From the IMG/VR virus record IMGVR_UViG_3300025634_000001, positions 41,738-105,737 of that record: 64,000 bases of DNA; one strand, given 5' to 3'. The translations under genes were made by a program, and so were the position numbers. The notes below the pieces were generated by a model. The model saw nothing but the letters and a program-made list of their open reading frames with translations. It was not told where the DNA came from and searched no databases. Source of the DNA: a virus. Shown piece after piece: positions 1 through 7,918 of this stretch. Numbering within the stretch: position 1 is the stretch's first letter; each line of letters begins with the position of its first letter.

Positions 1-963
1 GCGATAGCCAAGGCTGGTGGTAGCAGCGCAGTCCCAAAAGGTGACCCGGACGACTGGTCCGGCATCTGGGCCAGGACGCACGCGCGCCGGGAGAAGCTGC
101 TCGCCGGGCACGAGAAAGCCGTCCTCGCCGCGTGGAACGACCTCGCGGGGGACCTGAGCCCGCGCGTTCTCGTCCGCCAGTTCAAGGCCGACGCGGGACT
201 GGTCGCCAAGCTGGCCGACCCGGACCGGCCATGGTGGAAGGACCGCGGCAGGGACGCCGCGCTCGCGTGGCTGACCGCGATGCAGCAGCGGAAGGGCTGG
301 GCCGCTCTCGTCGCCGCGATCGAGGCCGCCATCGCCGACGGGATGGCCGAGGGCGAAGCTGACTCGCTCGCGGTCGCCGCTGACCGGCAGGGCGTCAAGG
401 GCTTCCCCGTCGCCGCCGCTTTCACCGCTGCGGCGCAGGCGCTCCAGGGTGACCCGGACGTAGGCCAGAAGGCACAGGAGACCGCGCAGGGCATCCTCGG
501 AGGCGTCGCGGCGGCCCTGTCCGTGACACTGGCGGACGGCGCCGGCAACGGCTCCAGCGACGCCGAGATGGCCGATGCGGTCACCGGCACCGTGACGGGC
601 CCGGACGTGGCCCCGGTGAAGTACGGGCTCGCTGACGCGCTCTGGGCGGCTGCCGGCGCCGGGCTGACACGGCTCATCGGCAAGCTGCTGACGGGCACCC
701 CGGCTCCAGCGGGAACAACCACGGAGACCGGTCCGGCTGCCCCGCCAGTTCCGCCGCCGGACGAGCCGGAACCCGGCCTCGCGATGATCAACTGGGTGTG
801 CGAGGGCGGCAACCCGTGCGTTACCTGCCAGGACAACCAGGATGGCAGTCCGTATGCGCCGCAGGACGTGCCGGCCTATCTGGCGCATAACCACTGCATG
901 TGCGCCCTGTACCTGGCAAGCGACGTTCCGTCATCGTTCTTCGCCGCCTACCTGCTGAACTGA
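1..963 (+). CDS. MuF-like minor head protein (C-terminal part, 5' end cut by window)
   Basis: The reading frame is open from base 1, so the start lies outside the window; 320 residues are visible. The last 60 residues carry a cysteine/histidine pattern (NPCVTCQDN, then AHNHCMCALY) typical of the C-terminus of Mu gpF-type minor head proteins, which line the portal/capsid interior and are encoded directly after the portal gene. The preceding part is alanine-rich and probably helical. The stop at 961-963 abuts the stop of the opposing gene with no gap. The family call rests on the terminal motif and on the capsid genes that follow. A portal-MuF fusion cannot be excluded because the N-terminus is missing. 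Confidence 0.7.
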   Translation, partial: AIAKAGGSSAVPKGDPDDWSGIWARTHARREKLLAGHEKAVLAAWNDLAGDLSPRVLVRQFKADAGLVAKLADPDRPWWKDRGRDAALAWLTAMQQRKGWAALVAAIEAAIADGMAEGEADSLAVAADRQGVKGFPVAAAFTAAAQALQGDPDVGQKAQETAQGILGGVAAALSVTLADGAGNGSSDAEMADAVTGTVTGPDVAPVKYGLADALWAAAGAGLTRLIGKLLTGTPAPAGTTTETGPAAPPVPPPDEPEPGLAMINWVCEGGNPCVTCQDNQDGSPYAPQDVPAYLAHNHCMCALYLASDVPSSFFAAYLLN

Positions 964-1686
964 CTAGCCCCTGGGGATGAGCTGGTCAACGCTGACGCCG
1001 TGCTCGCCGAGCCATTCCAGGACGCTGAACACGGTCCGGGGCGTGATGTCGAATGATCCCCAGCTGGCGTTCGCCTGATCCTGGGCGCGGAGGATTTCAC
1101 TGACGAGCTCGTGGCGGCTCAGGAATCGCGCCGGACCGTAATCCTCCAGCCCCCACTGATCGCCATTCAGGGTCAGCGGCGCGATCTCCACCGACTCATA
1201 CATGACCGGAGCGCCGAAGCGGCTCGGCGGCAGGCTGATGTCGGCTCCCGGATAGAGGGTGTCCCGGCTGAAGCGGACCTCTGCGGCGATCTCGGCGTAC
1301 TTCACCGGGTGGCGGCGCAGGAACCACGGGATGAAGTAGACGCGCGGCACGATCGTGAGGATGTCGAGCGGCAGCCAGAACAGCAGATACCGGCTGAGGG
1401 GCTTCTGGAGCCACGCCGCGTGCCATTCGTCGGCCGTCTTCTTCAGGTGCTGCCACCCGCTGGCGGGCACCTTGACTGACGCCCGTTGCTTCTCGGTAAC
1501 AGTCCGCCCGGACAGGATGCTGGTTGTGAACCGCAGCATCATCTCCCCGAACGCCCGGTCTCGCATCTCCTCCACCTGGAGCAAGTCCCGGCTGTAGCTG
1601 CCCACGTAGCCGAACTGCTTCGAGGTGAGTTGCATCTGCCGCTGGAAATAGCCCGGCATGCTGAGAAGCCGGTTCTCTTCGCTCAT
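964..1686 (-). CDS. hypothetical protein, 240 aa
   Basis: A leftward gene converging exactly on the MuF-like gene. It is unrecognised. The central part has a hydrophobic stretch (about residues 105-130, SRYLLFWLPLDILTIVPRVY) that could be a membrane-associated helix, followed by a charged C-terminal half ending in a helical region. It runs in the same direction as two small leftward genes upstream (HTH protein and 79-aa protein), so it probably belongs to a small cargo operon set into the rightward head region. Function unknown. Confidence 0.6.
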   Translation of the reverse strand: MSEENRLLSMPGYFQRQMQLTSKQFGYVGSYSRDLLQVEEMRDRAFGEMMLRFTTSILSGRTVTEKQRASVKVPASGWQHLKKTADEWHAAWLQKPLSRYLLFWLPLDILTIVPRVYFIPWFLRRHPVKYAEIAAEVRFSRDTLYPGADISLPPSRFGAPVMYESVEIAPLTLNGDQWGLEDYGPARFLSRHELVSEILRAQDQANASWGSFDITPRTVFSVLEWLGEHGVSVDQLIPRG

Positions 1687-1704
1687 CCCGCAATGATGCC
1701 CGAC

Positions 1705-1983
1705 CTACCTGCTGTCCTGACTGGCCTTCGGCTTCCTGCCGCCGCCCGCACCCTGGCCGGGCAGCGACGCTTTCCATGCCCTGATCTCGCCCATGCGTTC
1801 CGGCAGCCAGCCGGGGATGGCTTTCTCGTCGTCTTCGTCTTCGCCGGTCCACGCGTCGGGCTCGGGGAACGGCGTGGCCGTGTCGCGGTATCGGTTGCGC
1901 CACGTGGCGACGAGGTGGCGACTAGCGCCGAGCCTGCGGCCGATGGCGGCCTGTCCGAGGTAACGGGCGGTCATGGTTGTCAC
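1705..1983 (-). CDS. helix-turn-helix DNA-binding protein, 92 aa
   Basis: Residues 5-30 (ARYLGQAAIGRRLGASRHLV) form a clear helix-turn-helix followed by a tryptophan-arginine wing. The middle is acidic (EDEDDEK) and the C-terminus basic. Small DNA-binding proteins of this layout are common in actinobacterial mobile elements. It is 18 bases upstream of the 240-aa gene, and one copy of a 20-base repeated motif lies just before its start (1993-2015), so it may regulate its own block. ATG start with a GGGAG ribosome site 6-10 bases upstream. Confidence 0.7.
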   Translation of the reverse strand: MTTMTARYLGQAAIGRRLGASRHLVATWRNRYRDTATPFPEPDAWTGEDEDDEKAIPGWLPERMGEIRAWKASLPGQGAGGGRKPKASQDSR

Positions 1984-1992
1984 TCCCTGAGT

Positions 1993-2015
1993 TTACTTCT
2001 GTCGCAAAGTTTTAC
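1993..2015. promoter_or_regulatory. operator-like motif copy 1
   Basis: TTACTTCTGTCGCAAAGTTT lies immediately before the helix-turn-helix gene. Two related copies occur at 2290-2311 and 2331-2352, sharing the core TGTCKCAARGTT. The position next to promoters and a small DNA-binding gene suggests operator sites; that role is inferred. Confidence 0.5.
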
Positions 2016-2019
2016 GCGG

Positions 2020-2259
2020 TCACCACGCCCGCCGGGTCACGGTGGGCGCGTAGCTCATCCGGGGATCGTGCTGGACTGCGTGCCGGACGCACGGGGGCAG
2101 GAACGCCGGGTCCGTGTGGTGTACCTGGACTAGCTGCCGGGCGACCGCGCATGTGCACTGCCCGGTGTCCCTGAGCTTGCCCAGGATGAATTCGGGCGTG
2201 ATGCGCGCTTGCTGCTGTGCCGTGATCCATGCCGGCTGCCTGCGGTGCTTGCCGTTCAC
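2020..2259 (-). CDS. hypothetical protein, 79 aa
   Basis: A small basic protein with four cysteines/histidines near the centre (CTCAVARQL, HHTDPAFLPPC) but no recognised family. The GTG start at 2259 was chosen because GAGGAGAGA precedes it at good spacing. It lies upstream of the helix-turn-helix gene in the same direction, and its promoter must lie in the 100-base gap holding two copies of the repeated operator-like motif. Confidence 0.5.
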   Translation of the reverse strand: MNGKHRRQPAWITAQQQARITPEFILGKLRDTGQCTCAVARQLVQVHHTDPAFLPPCVRHAVQHDPRMSYAPTVTRRAW

Positions 2260-2278
2260 TGGATTCTCTCCTCGTCTG

Positions 2279-2352
2279 CTTAACCTCGCTTACTTATGTC
2301 TCAAGGTTAAGGCGAGGATAGGTCTATGTCAACACGTGTCGCAAGGTTTTAG
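2279..2352. promoter_or_regulatory. divergent control region with operator-like motif copies 2 and 3
   Basis: This AT-richer gap separates a leftward gene (start 2259) from a rightward one (start 2362). It contains TTACTTATGTCTCAAGGTTA (2290) and ACACGTGTCGCAAGGTTTTA (2332), related to the copy at 1993. Copy 2 is also framed by inverted arms CTTAACC (2279-2285) / GGTTAAG (2305-2311) and CCTCGC (2284-2289) / GCGAGG (2312-2317). Confidence 0.5.
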
Positions 2353-2361
2353 GGGGCATGC

Positions 2362-2586
2362 ATGGCCGCAGCCGAGTGCTCACCCTGCGGCGAGTCATTT
2401 ACCGGCGTGACCAGCTTCGACGCACACCAGGACCGCGACTACTCCCGCACGCCCGCCATCATCTGCCACCCCCCGGCTGAGGCCGGTCTCGTCCTGAACG
2501 AGCACGGACGGTGGGGCTTCCCGCTCAACGAAGCCGGACGCGCCTACTTCGCATCGCTGGCAGGCAAGGGGGCATCTGATGCCTGA
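2362..2586 (+). CDS. small zinc-finger-like protein (FDxHR-type), 74 aa
   Basis: The N-terminus CSPCGESFTGVTSFDAHQ resembles the short actinophage proteins with a CxxCGxxFxxxxxFDxHR motif, thought to bind zinc; here the arginine after the histidine is replaced. ATG at 2362 is preceded by AGGGGG. It overlaps the start of the next gene by 8 bases, so the two are probably translated together. Role unknown. Confidence 0.6.
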   Translation: MAAAECSPCGESFTGVTSFDAHQDRDYSRTPAIICHPPAEAGLVLNEHGRWGFPLNEAGRAYFASLAGKGASDA

Positions 2587-2959
2587 CGAGCCGCAAAGAT
2601 ACGTTTTGTCCATCGCATACAAAGCCGGGAAAGACCCGCGCATAACCAAGGGCGCTGACGGCGGCCGGGACTTCCTGACGGCCGAATCGCTGGAGCTCGC
2701 GGCGTGGAATTACCTAGCCAAGGGTGACCCGCAGGTTGGCATCGGTCACCTAGACGGCACGACCGGCGCCGCGACTGTTGTCGAGAGCTACATCTGGCGT
2801 GGCCCTGACTGGGATCTCGGCGACGGCATCATCGTCACCAAGGGTGACTGGCTCGTCGGCATGATCCTGGACGAGCGCAGCTGGTTTTTGGCGCAGCAAG
2901 GGAAGCTGAACGGGCTAAGTCCGCAGGGAATCGCGAGGCGACGCCGAGCCGTCCGCTAG
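2579..2959 (+). CDS. XkdF-like phage protein (putative head maturation protease), 126 aa
   Basis: The sequence matches the XkdF pattern of PBSX-type phages throughout: YVLSIAYKAG near the start, then AAWNYLAKG, IGHLDGT, VVESYIWRGPDW and a terminal LSPQGIARRR. Members of the family are predicted to act in prohead maturation; the conserved histidine (GHLDG) and serine (LSPQG) are present, the latter ten residues from the C-terminus. It overlaps the preceding gene and is followed after one leftward gene by the large scaffold-like gene, as in related phages where the two parts are adjacent. Confidence 0.75.
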   Translation: MPDEPQRYVLSIAYKAGKDPRITKGADGGRDFLTAESLELAAWNYLAKGDPQVGIGHLDGTTGAATVVESYIWRGPDWDLGDGIIVTKGDWLVGMILDERSWFLAQQGKLNGLSPQGIARRRRAVR

Positions 2960-3274
2960 CTAGCAGCGGCAGTCCGGCTTGACGTGGGCCATCGACCCGC
3001 TGGCTAGCCGGTAGCACTTGGCGACGCGCGGGATGCGATCCCGGAACGGCGTCCAGTGCTCCGCTGATGGCCCCGGCCACTTCGGCAGCACCATGTCATA
3101 CACGAGCACGCCAGCGTCCCGGTTCCGCAGCGGAACGTTGACCGGCCAGGGATTTGCGGCCACGCAGGTAGCGCACCCGCTGACCACGCTTAGGTGCCGC
3201 TGATATCCCGGCGTCCCGCACTCGCCGCAGTTCTCAGACAGGAACCGGCTCAGGTCGGCGTGTCCGTAGCTCAT
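2960..3274 (-). CDS. hypothetical cysteine-rich protein, 104 aa
   Basis: A leftward gene whose stop abuts the stop of the XkdF-like gene (shared TAGCTAG). It has CxxC (residues 16-19) and a second CxxC (34-37), plus cysteines near the C-terminus (DCRC), so metal binding is plausible. No family recognised. The frame stays open far upstream, antisense to the capsid genes, but only this section fills a real gap. The start at 3274 has only a weak ribosome site (GGCGGG). Moderately uncertain. Confidence 0.45.
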   Translation of the reverse strand: MSYGHADLSRFLSENCGECGTPGYQRHLSVVSGCATCVAANPWPVNVPLRNRDAGVLVYDMVLPKWPGPSAEHWTPFRDRIPRVAKCYRLASGSMAHVKPDCRC

Positions 3275-3304
3275 CCCGCCATCGTCCCACTGTGAGGTGA
3301 CACC

Positions 3305-5080
3305 GTGACCGCGCTCGCTGACGACGACGAGATGACCGAGCTGGTAGACGCAGACTTCCCGCGCGTAGACCTCGTGGGGAAGGGCGCCAACGGCATCCCC
3401 CGGTTCCTGGTCATGAAGAACGCGGACGGCGACGCTACCGGCCTGCTGGAGCCTGATTTCGTCCGCGACCTCATCGCGAAGGCCGAGCCCGAGCCTGCCC
3501 GTGAGCGCGCTGTGCTGTCCAACGGCATCACCCTGAACGGTTCCCCGGCTGACATCGCCGCTTTCATCCACAAGGCCGCGGAGCGCGCCGCAGTCACCGA
3601 AGTTCCCGAGGAGGCGGCCATGGCCGACACAGTGAGCAAGGCTGACATGGGCCCCGAGCTCGATGACGGCATCGACGGCATGGACCCCACCGTCCCCCTC
3701 GCCGAACCCGACGAGATGGGCGCCGGTGACCCCACCGACCCCGGCAGCCCCGCGTGGGAGTCCATCGACGCGGCCACCGCCCAGAAGTGGACCTCCATCC
3801 TCGCCCGCGCCCGGGTAGCCGTCGACATCCTCGCCGAGCGGGAGATGCTCGAGGCCGCCAGTGCGGACCCCGACGACATGTGCAACGCGATGGACCTCCA
3901 GGACGTGTGCAGTGCCATCGACTACGCCATCGGCGTCCTCGCCCCGTTCGCGGTCGCTGAGCAGTCGGAGGCTGACTGCGGCGAGGCGGACATGATGGCG
4001 ATGGTCGGGAAGTCCGCGGGCACCGACCCTGCTGTCTTCGCCCAGGTCGCCAAGGCGATGGGCGCCGCGGACCTGAGCCTGCCGCTGCAGCAGCTGGAGT
4101 ACTTCGGCGCTGTCGTCGCCAAGTCCGGCCGGGTCCTGTCCTCCGTCAACGAGGCCCACATCCGCGAGGCCAGCGCACGGCTGACTACGGTCCTGTCGTC
4201 GCTGCCGCAAGCCCCCATCACCGATGACGGCCAGCCCGTCGCCAAGGAACAGGAGAACGCCGTGGACGCAACCGAGACCGCGCCGGTCGCCAAGGCGGAC
4301 TCCGCTGAGGCGCAGGCCAAGAACAGTGACCCCGTGAACGCGGGCGGGACGATGGGCATGGGTACCCCGAAGGGCGGCGACGTCGAGGCGCTCCCCGGCG
4401 ACGCGCAGACCCCCGGCCGTGAGGTCATGAAGGCCGACGGGGACGGCGGGAAGCCCGCCCAGGTCGCCGTCTACGACGCGGACGGGAACCTCGTCGGCGT
4501 CGCCAACCCCGATGACATCACGCCGCTGGCCAACGTCAAGGCCCCCGCCAGCGACGACCCCAGCCCCGACGGAGCCGAGGCGGCACCCGCCCCCGACCCC
4601 GCCGACATGACCCCGGCCCCGCCAGCGGAGACCGGAACACCGGCCGATGCCGTCGACCCTGACGACGTGGCCAAAAGCGGAGAGCTGATCTCCGCGACCA
4701 GTCACCTGATCTCGCCTGATGCGCTCGAGAGCATCATCGCGAAGGCAGTGGCAGCAGCGCTCGGCGCGCAGGCCCCGGCACAGGACATCGCCAAGCAGGC
4801 TGATGTCGCCGGGCTCAGCGAGCAGGTCGAGACGCTGAAGGCCCGCCTCGCGACGGTGGAAGAGCAGCCCGCGGCGCCGAAGGTGTTCACCAACGGGGCG
4901 GTCCCCCCGGCGCACCAGCTGCGCGGACAGGACCAGGGTGAGGCCCGGCCGGTCGACGTCGCCAAGGCGCTCGACCTGAAGCACAAGATGTACACCGCAG
5001 AGCCGGGCGAGGCCAAGCAGATCCAGGACGACCTGACGCAGATGGCCATCGACCAGCTCGCGGCGATCCACCGCCGGTAG
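3305..5080 (+). CDS. scaffold-like head protein, 591 aa
   Basis: The N-terminus (DADFPRVDLVGKGANGIPRF) is the conserved block that follows XkdF-type proteases in actinophages. The rest is acidic and rich in Ala/Pro/Asp, with a coiled coil near the C-terminus (SEQVETLKARLATVEEQ) and a final helical segment. Size, composition and position directly before the major capsid gene fit a scaffolding or head-assembly protein. The GTG start has TGAGGTGA upstream. A separate protease activity cannot be assigned. Confidence 0.65.
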   Translation: MTALADDDEMTELVDADFPRVDLVGKGANGIPRFLVMKNADGDATGLLEPDFVRDLIAKAEPEPARERAVLSNGITLNGSPADIAAFIHKAAERAAVTEVPEEAAMADTVSKADMGPELDDGIDGMDPTVPLAEPDEMGAGDPTDPGSPAWESIDAATAQKWTSILARARVAVDILAEREMLEAASADPDDMCNAMDLQDVCSAIDYAIGVLAPFAVAEQSEADCGEADMMAMVGKSAGTDPAVFAQVAKAMGAADLSLPLQQLEYFGAVVAKSGRVLSSVNEAHIREASARLTTVLSSLPQAPITDDGQPVAKEQENAVDATETAPVAKADSAEAQAKNSDPVNAGGTMGMGTPKGGDVEALPGDAQTPGREVMKADGDGGKPAQVAVYDADGNLVGVANPDDITPLANVKAPASDDPSPDGAEAAPAPDPADMTPAPPAETGTPADAVDPDDVAKSGELISATSHLISPDALESIIAKAVAAALGAQAPAQDIAKQADVAGLSEQVETLKARLATVEEQPAAPKVFTNGAVPPAHQLRGQDQGEARPVDVAKALDLKHKMYTAEPGEAKQIQDDLTQMAIDQLAAIHRR

Positions 5081-5107
5081 CCCCGCCGCCCTTAAACGCA
5101 CACCTCC

Positions 5108-5139
5108 AGCCCCCGGAGAGCGCACCGCGCCCGGGGGCT
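5108..5139 (+). terminator. hairpin between scaffold-like and capsid genes
   Basis: AGCCCCCGG (5108-5116) pairs perfectly with CCGGGGGCT (5131-5139) across a 14-base loop, 25 bases before the capsid start. There is no T-run, so it may be an mRNA-processing or attenuation structure rather than a strong terminator. It is followed by CTTCCGCATGCCC, which also follows the hairpin at 6742-6783. Confidence 0.5.
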
Positions 5140-5164
5140 TCCGCATGCCCCCGAAGGAGGCATC

Positions 5165-6658
5165 ATGGCTCCACCTCTCGGCCAGATGACCGAGGACACC
5201 ATCGCCGCCATCGCCAAGGCGCAGACGACGGGCATCCTCGAGTCCACCGGCATCTACTCCTATGACCTGTCCAACCTGATCTCCCTGATCCCCGTCGTCA
5301 CGCCGTGGCGTGACATGGTGTCGCGGGTCAAGAGCCCTGACGGTAACCCGTACGCGATCTGGCGGGCCATCCTCAACCTCACCAACAGCCAGCCTGACGG
5401 TTCGATGGGCTTCGACTACGCGGCTCAGGAAGTCCAGTTCCAGGAGCAGGACTTCCAGGCCAGGTACAAGCCGACCGGTTACGCGGGCCTGGTCACCCAG
5501 GACGCCTACGACATGGCCACGGGCTATGCCGACCCGTACGCGGTGTCCACGTTCAACACCCTGAACCAGGTGCTGATCATGGACGACCGCAAGCTGATGG
5601 GCGCCCAGTCCTTCGCGCTCGCGTCGGCGTCGGCGCCGACCCTGACCGGCCACACGACCGGCGGCACCATCTCCGCGTCCAGCTGCTACGTCGGCGTCGC
5701 CGCCCGCACCGGGTCCGGGTACTACTACGGTTCCGGGAACAGCCAGGGGAACAGCACCCAGATCACCGGCCTGACCGGCTCGACCAACTCGGTCACCGCG
5801 TCCGTCACGTCGGTCAAGGGCGCGGTCGCCTACGACTGGTTCTACTCGGCGAACGGCTCGACCTGGTACTACTACAGCACCACGACCACGAACACGGTGC
5901 TGATCACGACCACCATCACCAGCAACAACTCGCTGACGTCGGCGACGGTCTGCCCGGACATGTCCACCCAGTGGAAGGGCTCGGCGGGCGTCCCCACCTA
6001 CAACGCCGCCGCCGACAACGGCAGCGCCAACAGCAACGACTACGACGGGCTCCTCGCGAACCTGGCCGGCGACTACAACGGCTCCGGGCAGTGGGTCCAG
6101 CCCGGCACCGGCACCGCCAACCCGGCGATCAACGCCAGCCTCGACGGCGCCGCGCTGACCCTGACCGGCGGGACCATCACCGAGATCGAGTCCAAGCTGT
6201 TCGTCCCGCTGTGGAACCAGGTCAAGTGCTCCCCGACCGCGCTGATGGTCAACGCGGCACAGGCGCAGGAGATCGCCAACCTCATCCTGGGCGCCAACTC
6301 CGCGACGACCTACCTGCAGACCGACTCCTCGGGCCGTATCAACGTCACCGCGGGCGGCCGGGTCGGGTCCATCGTCAACGCCCCGGCAGGCGGCATGACC
6401 GTCCCCATCGAGGTCCACGTCTCCATCCCGCCGGGCACCATCGTCGCGCGCGCCGACCGGGTTCCGTTCCCGCAGGCCAACATCTCCAGCGTGTTCGAGT
6501 ACCGCGCGCTGCGGGACACCGCCCAGTTCGACTACGGCATCTCGCGTGTCGCGAACACGGTCGGCGGAGGGCCGCGTAAAGAATATGAGATTCGCAGTAT
6601 GGGTTCGTTCCTGTGCAGGGCTCCTGTTGCCCAGGCGGTGCTCCAGAACGTGGCCTAG
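5165..6658 (+). CDS. major capsid protein (HK97-fold type) with an inserted Ig-like domain, 497 aa
   Basis: The first 150 residues (APPLGQMTEDTIAAIAKAQ, then VTPWRDMVSRV) and the last 200 (GGTITEIESKLFVPLWNQVK onward) look like an actinophage capsid shell protein that forms the head lattice. Between them, about residues 165-265, is a Ser/Thr/Tyr-rich beta segment (YYYGSGNSQGNSTQITGL, AYDWFYSANGSTWYYYSTT) resembling an Ig/FnIII-like domain, probably displayed on the capsid surface. ATG follows GAAGGAGG. A hairpin lies on each side of the gene, which suits high, separately controlled expression. Confidence 0.8.
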   Translation: MAPPLGQMTEDTIAAIAKAQTTGILESTGIYSYDLSNLISLIPVVTPWRDMVSRVKSPDGNPYAIWRAILNLTNSQPDGSMGFDYAAQEVQFQEQDFQARYKPTGYAGLVTQDAYDMATGYADPYAVSTFNTLNQVLIMDDRKLMGAQSFALASASAPTLTGHTTGGTISASSCYVGVAARTGSGYYYGSGNSQGNSTQITGLTGSTNSVTASVTSVKGAVAYDWFYSANGSTWYYYSTTTTNTVLITTTITSNNSLTSATVCPDMSTQWKGSAGVPTYNAAADNGSANSNDYDGLLANLAGDYNGSGQWVQPGTGTANPAINASLDGAALTLTGGTITEIESKLFVPLWNQVKCSPTALMVNAAQAQEIANLILGANSATTYLQTDSSGRINVTAGGRVGSIVNAPAGGMTVPIEVHVSIPPGTIVARADRVPFPQANISSVFEYRALRDTAQFDYGISRVANTVGGGPRKEYEIRSMGSFLCRAPVAQAVLQNVA

Positions 6659-6741
6659 TTCTAGCTGCGGAAACGCGCTAACGCGTGCCGAGAACACGCG
6701 GATGCGCAACCATCGCCGCACCTAGCCCGCTTCACCTGACC

Positions 6742-6783
6742 GGAAGGCCCGGACGGCGCCTGCTCCCGCCCTCCGGGCCTTCC
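6742..6783 (+). terminator. 12-bp hairpin downstream of the capsid gene
   Basis: GGAAGGCCCGGA (6742-6753) and TCCGGGCCTTCC (6772-6783) form a perfect 12-bp stem with an 18-base loop, followed by GCATGCCC and no T-run. It is likely a 3'-end or stabilising structure for the capsid message. Confidence 0.55.
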
Positions 6784-6813
6784 GCATGCCCACCTAACCC
6801 AAGGAGCAAATCA

Positions 6814-7110
6814 ATGCGTCTTTACTCGCGCACTGGCGCGGCATCGGTCCAGCACGGCGGCCAGCGGTACGAGCCCGGCAAGTCCGGCGGGTTCGACTTC
6901 CCCGACCACGTGTCCGACGTGCTGCACCCGTTCGCGGTCCGCGGCGAGAAGCTGTGGGAGACCGACATCGAACGGCAGCGCCGCATGCTGGCCGAGGAGA
7001 TGGACCGCCGCCGCGACCCCGCGTCCCTGTACGACGCGGTGGAGAAGATCATGCAAGCCGCCGAGGTGGCAGGCGCGAAGCCCTCGCGGGCCAAGTCCGA
7101 AGCGAAGTAA
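6814..7110 (+). CDS. small head-region protein, 98 aa
   Basis: Starts at the ATG preceded by AAGGAGC. The N-terminal half (MRLYSRTGAASVQHGGQRYE, then DFPDHVSDVLHPF) resembles short proteins found after the capsid gene in actinophages; the C-terminal half is charged and helical (ERQRRMLAEEMDRRR), ending in a basic tail. Function unknown, probably a head accessory protein. Confidence 0.6.
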   Translation: MRLYSRTGAASVQHGGQRYEPGKSGGFDFPDHVSDVLHPFAVRGEKLWETDIERQRRMLAEEMDRRRDPASLYDAVEKIMQAAEVAGAKPSRAKSEAK

Positions 7111-7162
7111 CGAACCCCTGCGGGGATCTCCCGCGCCCCTTACATGACCCTGGAGGTCTCCC

Positions 7163-7825
7163 GTGCCCAATGCCAATGACGGCCTGATCGCCGCGTACGG
7201 CAACACCATCAACTCGACCTCGACGTCGCCGCAGACGGTGGCGGGCCTGATCGTCGCCCAGTCCGGCGTGTCCACCCAGGCGCTCCCCGCCGGGTACCTC
7301 GGGCAGTCGATCGCCCCGGAGGTGCTGTCTTCGACCGCCGTGGTCCTGACGACCGCCTACGGGTACCTGACCCGGATCAACGTCCCCGTCTCGGGCACCT
7401 CCACTTACCTGGATGTGGTCCTGACCACCGGGAACACGGTCACGAACGCGATCTGGGGGCTGTACACCGGGTCGGGTGTCAACCCGGTCGCGTGGACCGC
7501 GGAGGCTCACGCCACCGTCACCGGCACCGCGAACCTGTACTCGATCCCGTGGGTGACCCCCGTAGCGCTGACCGCGGGAACCTACTACGTGTACCAGGAG
7601 CTCACCGGCACTACCCCGTCGATGCCGGGGGTGACGGCGACCGCTACCGGGTCGATCGGCGCGACGATCCTGAACCCGAACTGCTCCCTGTCCGCCACCG
7701 TGCCGACGCTGAACGCCGCGGACCTGACCTCCGGCGCCCCGACCACGATCGGGTCGACCACCACGCTGGCGTGGGGGACCTCGTGGGCGCTGACCGCCAC
7801 GAAGCTCTGGTACGGCCTGCGGTAG
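7163..7825 (+). CDS. putative structural (decoration-like) protein, 220 aa
   Basis: Rich in Thr/Ser/Val/Ala and predicted all-beta with no charged clusters, like surface or fibre proteins of virions. GTG start after GGAGGT. It lies between two hairpins (6742-6783 and 7837-7880). Its ending (WALTATKLWYGLR) resembles the style of the other beta-rich proteins in this window (10867-11388, 27713-28312). Exact role not recognised. Confidence 0.5.
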   Translation: MPNANDGLIAAYGNTINSTSTSPQTVAGLIVAQSGVSTQALPAGYLGQSIAPEVLSSTAVVLTTAYGYLTRINVPVSGTSTYLDVVLTTGNTVTNAIWGLYTGSGVNPVAWTAEAHATVTGTANLYSIPWVTPVALTAGTYYVYQELTGTTPSMPGVTATATGSIGATILNPNCSLSATVPTLNAADLTSGAPTTIGSTTTLAWGTSWALTATKLWYGLR

Positions 7826-7836
7826 GGTGCTTGACC

Positions 7837-7880
7837 TGAACCGCCAGCCCTGCGCGTATCGCGGGGTGGCTGGCGGTTCA
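7837..7880 (+). terminator. 13-bp hairpin after the 220-aa structural gene
   Basis: TGAACCGCCAGCC (7837-7849) pairs perfectly with GGCTGGCGGTTCA (7868-7880). No T-run follows. It separates the capsid genes from the glycosyltransferase cassette. Confidence 0.55.
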
Positions 7881-7918
7881 GGCCGGCGCTGCCGCGGAAA
7901 CGATGGAAGGCGATCCAG

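Noticed and set aside
3275-6721. Very long open frame on the minus strand antisense to the scaffold and capsid genes
   Set aside because: Composition is arginine/glycine/valine shadow of GC-rich codons with no protein-like pattern; only its last 104 codons (2960-3274) fill a real gap and were kept.
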